37,477 bases of DNA, taken from positions 1-37,477 of IMG/VR virus record IMGVR_UViG_3300049846_001677. One strand, given 5' to 3'. Shown in pieces: positions 37,324-37,477 of this stretch; positions within the stretch are counted from its first letter, which is position 1; each line of letters starts with the position of its first letter. Origin of the DNA: a virus. The notes under the pieces were generated by a model that saw only the letters and a list, made by a program, of their open reading frames with translations, had not been told where the DNA came from and ran no database searches. The position numbers and the translations under genes were made by a program.

Positions 37324-37477
37324 GCCGAGATACGGGGCATTTCAAATCGAATGAAGAAAGGGTTTCCCCCGTACCCCTTTCCCAAAGAACTCTTTATCCC
37401 TCTTTAGGTACTACTCGCCTTCCGAAGGCTTCATCACCGGGTACCTTCGATGGGGCATCCTACGGTGACCACCACCC
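37320..37477 (+). CDS. Partial gene at window end
   Basis: GTG 37320 overlaps the previous TGA (GTGA) and the frame is open for 52 codons to the window edge (MSRDTGHFKSNEERVSPVPL...). Coupling and the open frame suggest a real gene start, but the visible part is Ser/Pro-rich and without a recognisable domain. No identity can be given. Confidence 0.45.
   Translation, partial: MSRDTGHFKSNEERVSPVPLSQRTLYPSLGTTRLPKASSPGTFDGASYGDHH

Noticed and set aside
1-37477. Prophage state (integrase, attachment site)
   Set aside because: No integrase, repressor/cro pair, host gene or att-like duplication is seen. The window is only part of a genome, so temperance cannot be excluded but is not supported.

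Overview
The window is part of a double-stranded DNA tailed phage genome (class Caudoviricetes), GC-rich and tightly packed, with most genes overlapping by 1-8 bases (ATGA, GTGA, TGATG junctions). No integrase, recombinase of the tyrosine or serine type, DNA polymerase or host gene is visible. The presence of large internal virion-type proteins, a virion transglycosylase and small tail proteins, with no tape measure or sheath, suggests a short-tailed (podovirus-like) particle. That morphology and the host are inferences; the host cannot be named from the sequence.

Layout. (1) Positions 1-26318, almost all on the minus strand, form the virion operon, transcribed right to left: small-terminase-like HTH protein, zinc-ribbon protein, large terminase, portal, transglycosylase, two internal virion-type proteins (496 and 1427 aa), scaffold, major capsid protein, head/tail accessory proteins, tail proteins, a holin-like protein and a partial Cys-rich gene. 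The tail section contains a plus-strand HNH endonuclease gene beside an IPT/TIG tail gene; together they separate two halves of one beta-sandwich domain. (2) 26337-26725 is a divergent intergenic region that becomes a structured plus-strand leader ending in a convincing hammerhead ribozyme, immediately before the Shine-Dalgarno of the first early gene. (3) 26726-29123, plus strand, carries nine small early genes. Between the first ones lie three copies of a covarying 57-59 nt RNA motif and two copies of a hairpin/Shine-Dalgarno leader. (4) A bidirectional terminator at 29146-29177 ends this operon and also the converging minus-strand operon 32527-29343.

(5) That minus operon ends with an IS110-transposase-C-terminal-like protein lying between two arrays of 37-38 bp period direct repeats (core TGGCTCGCT). 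(6) 32528-32662 is a divergent promoter region in which the two -35 boxes form a perfect inverted repeat, next to a LexA-like winged-helix gene. (7) 32663-37477 is a plus-strand operon with an ERF-type single-strand annealing protein, several small zinc-binding proteins, two DNA-binding proteins and conserved phage hypotheticals, running off the window.

The strongest candidates for undescribed biology are the RNA elements of the early region (ribozyme, triplicate motif, paired hairpins), the repeat arrays around the transposase-like gene, and a 29-bp exact repeat that makes an early transcript perfectly complementary to part of the large-terminase mRNA.
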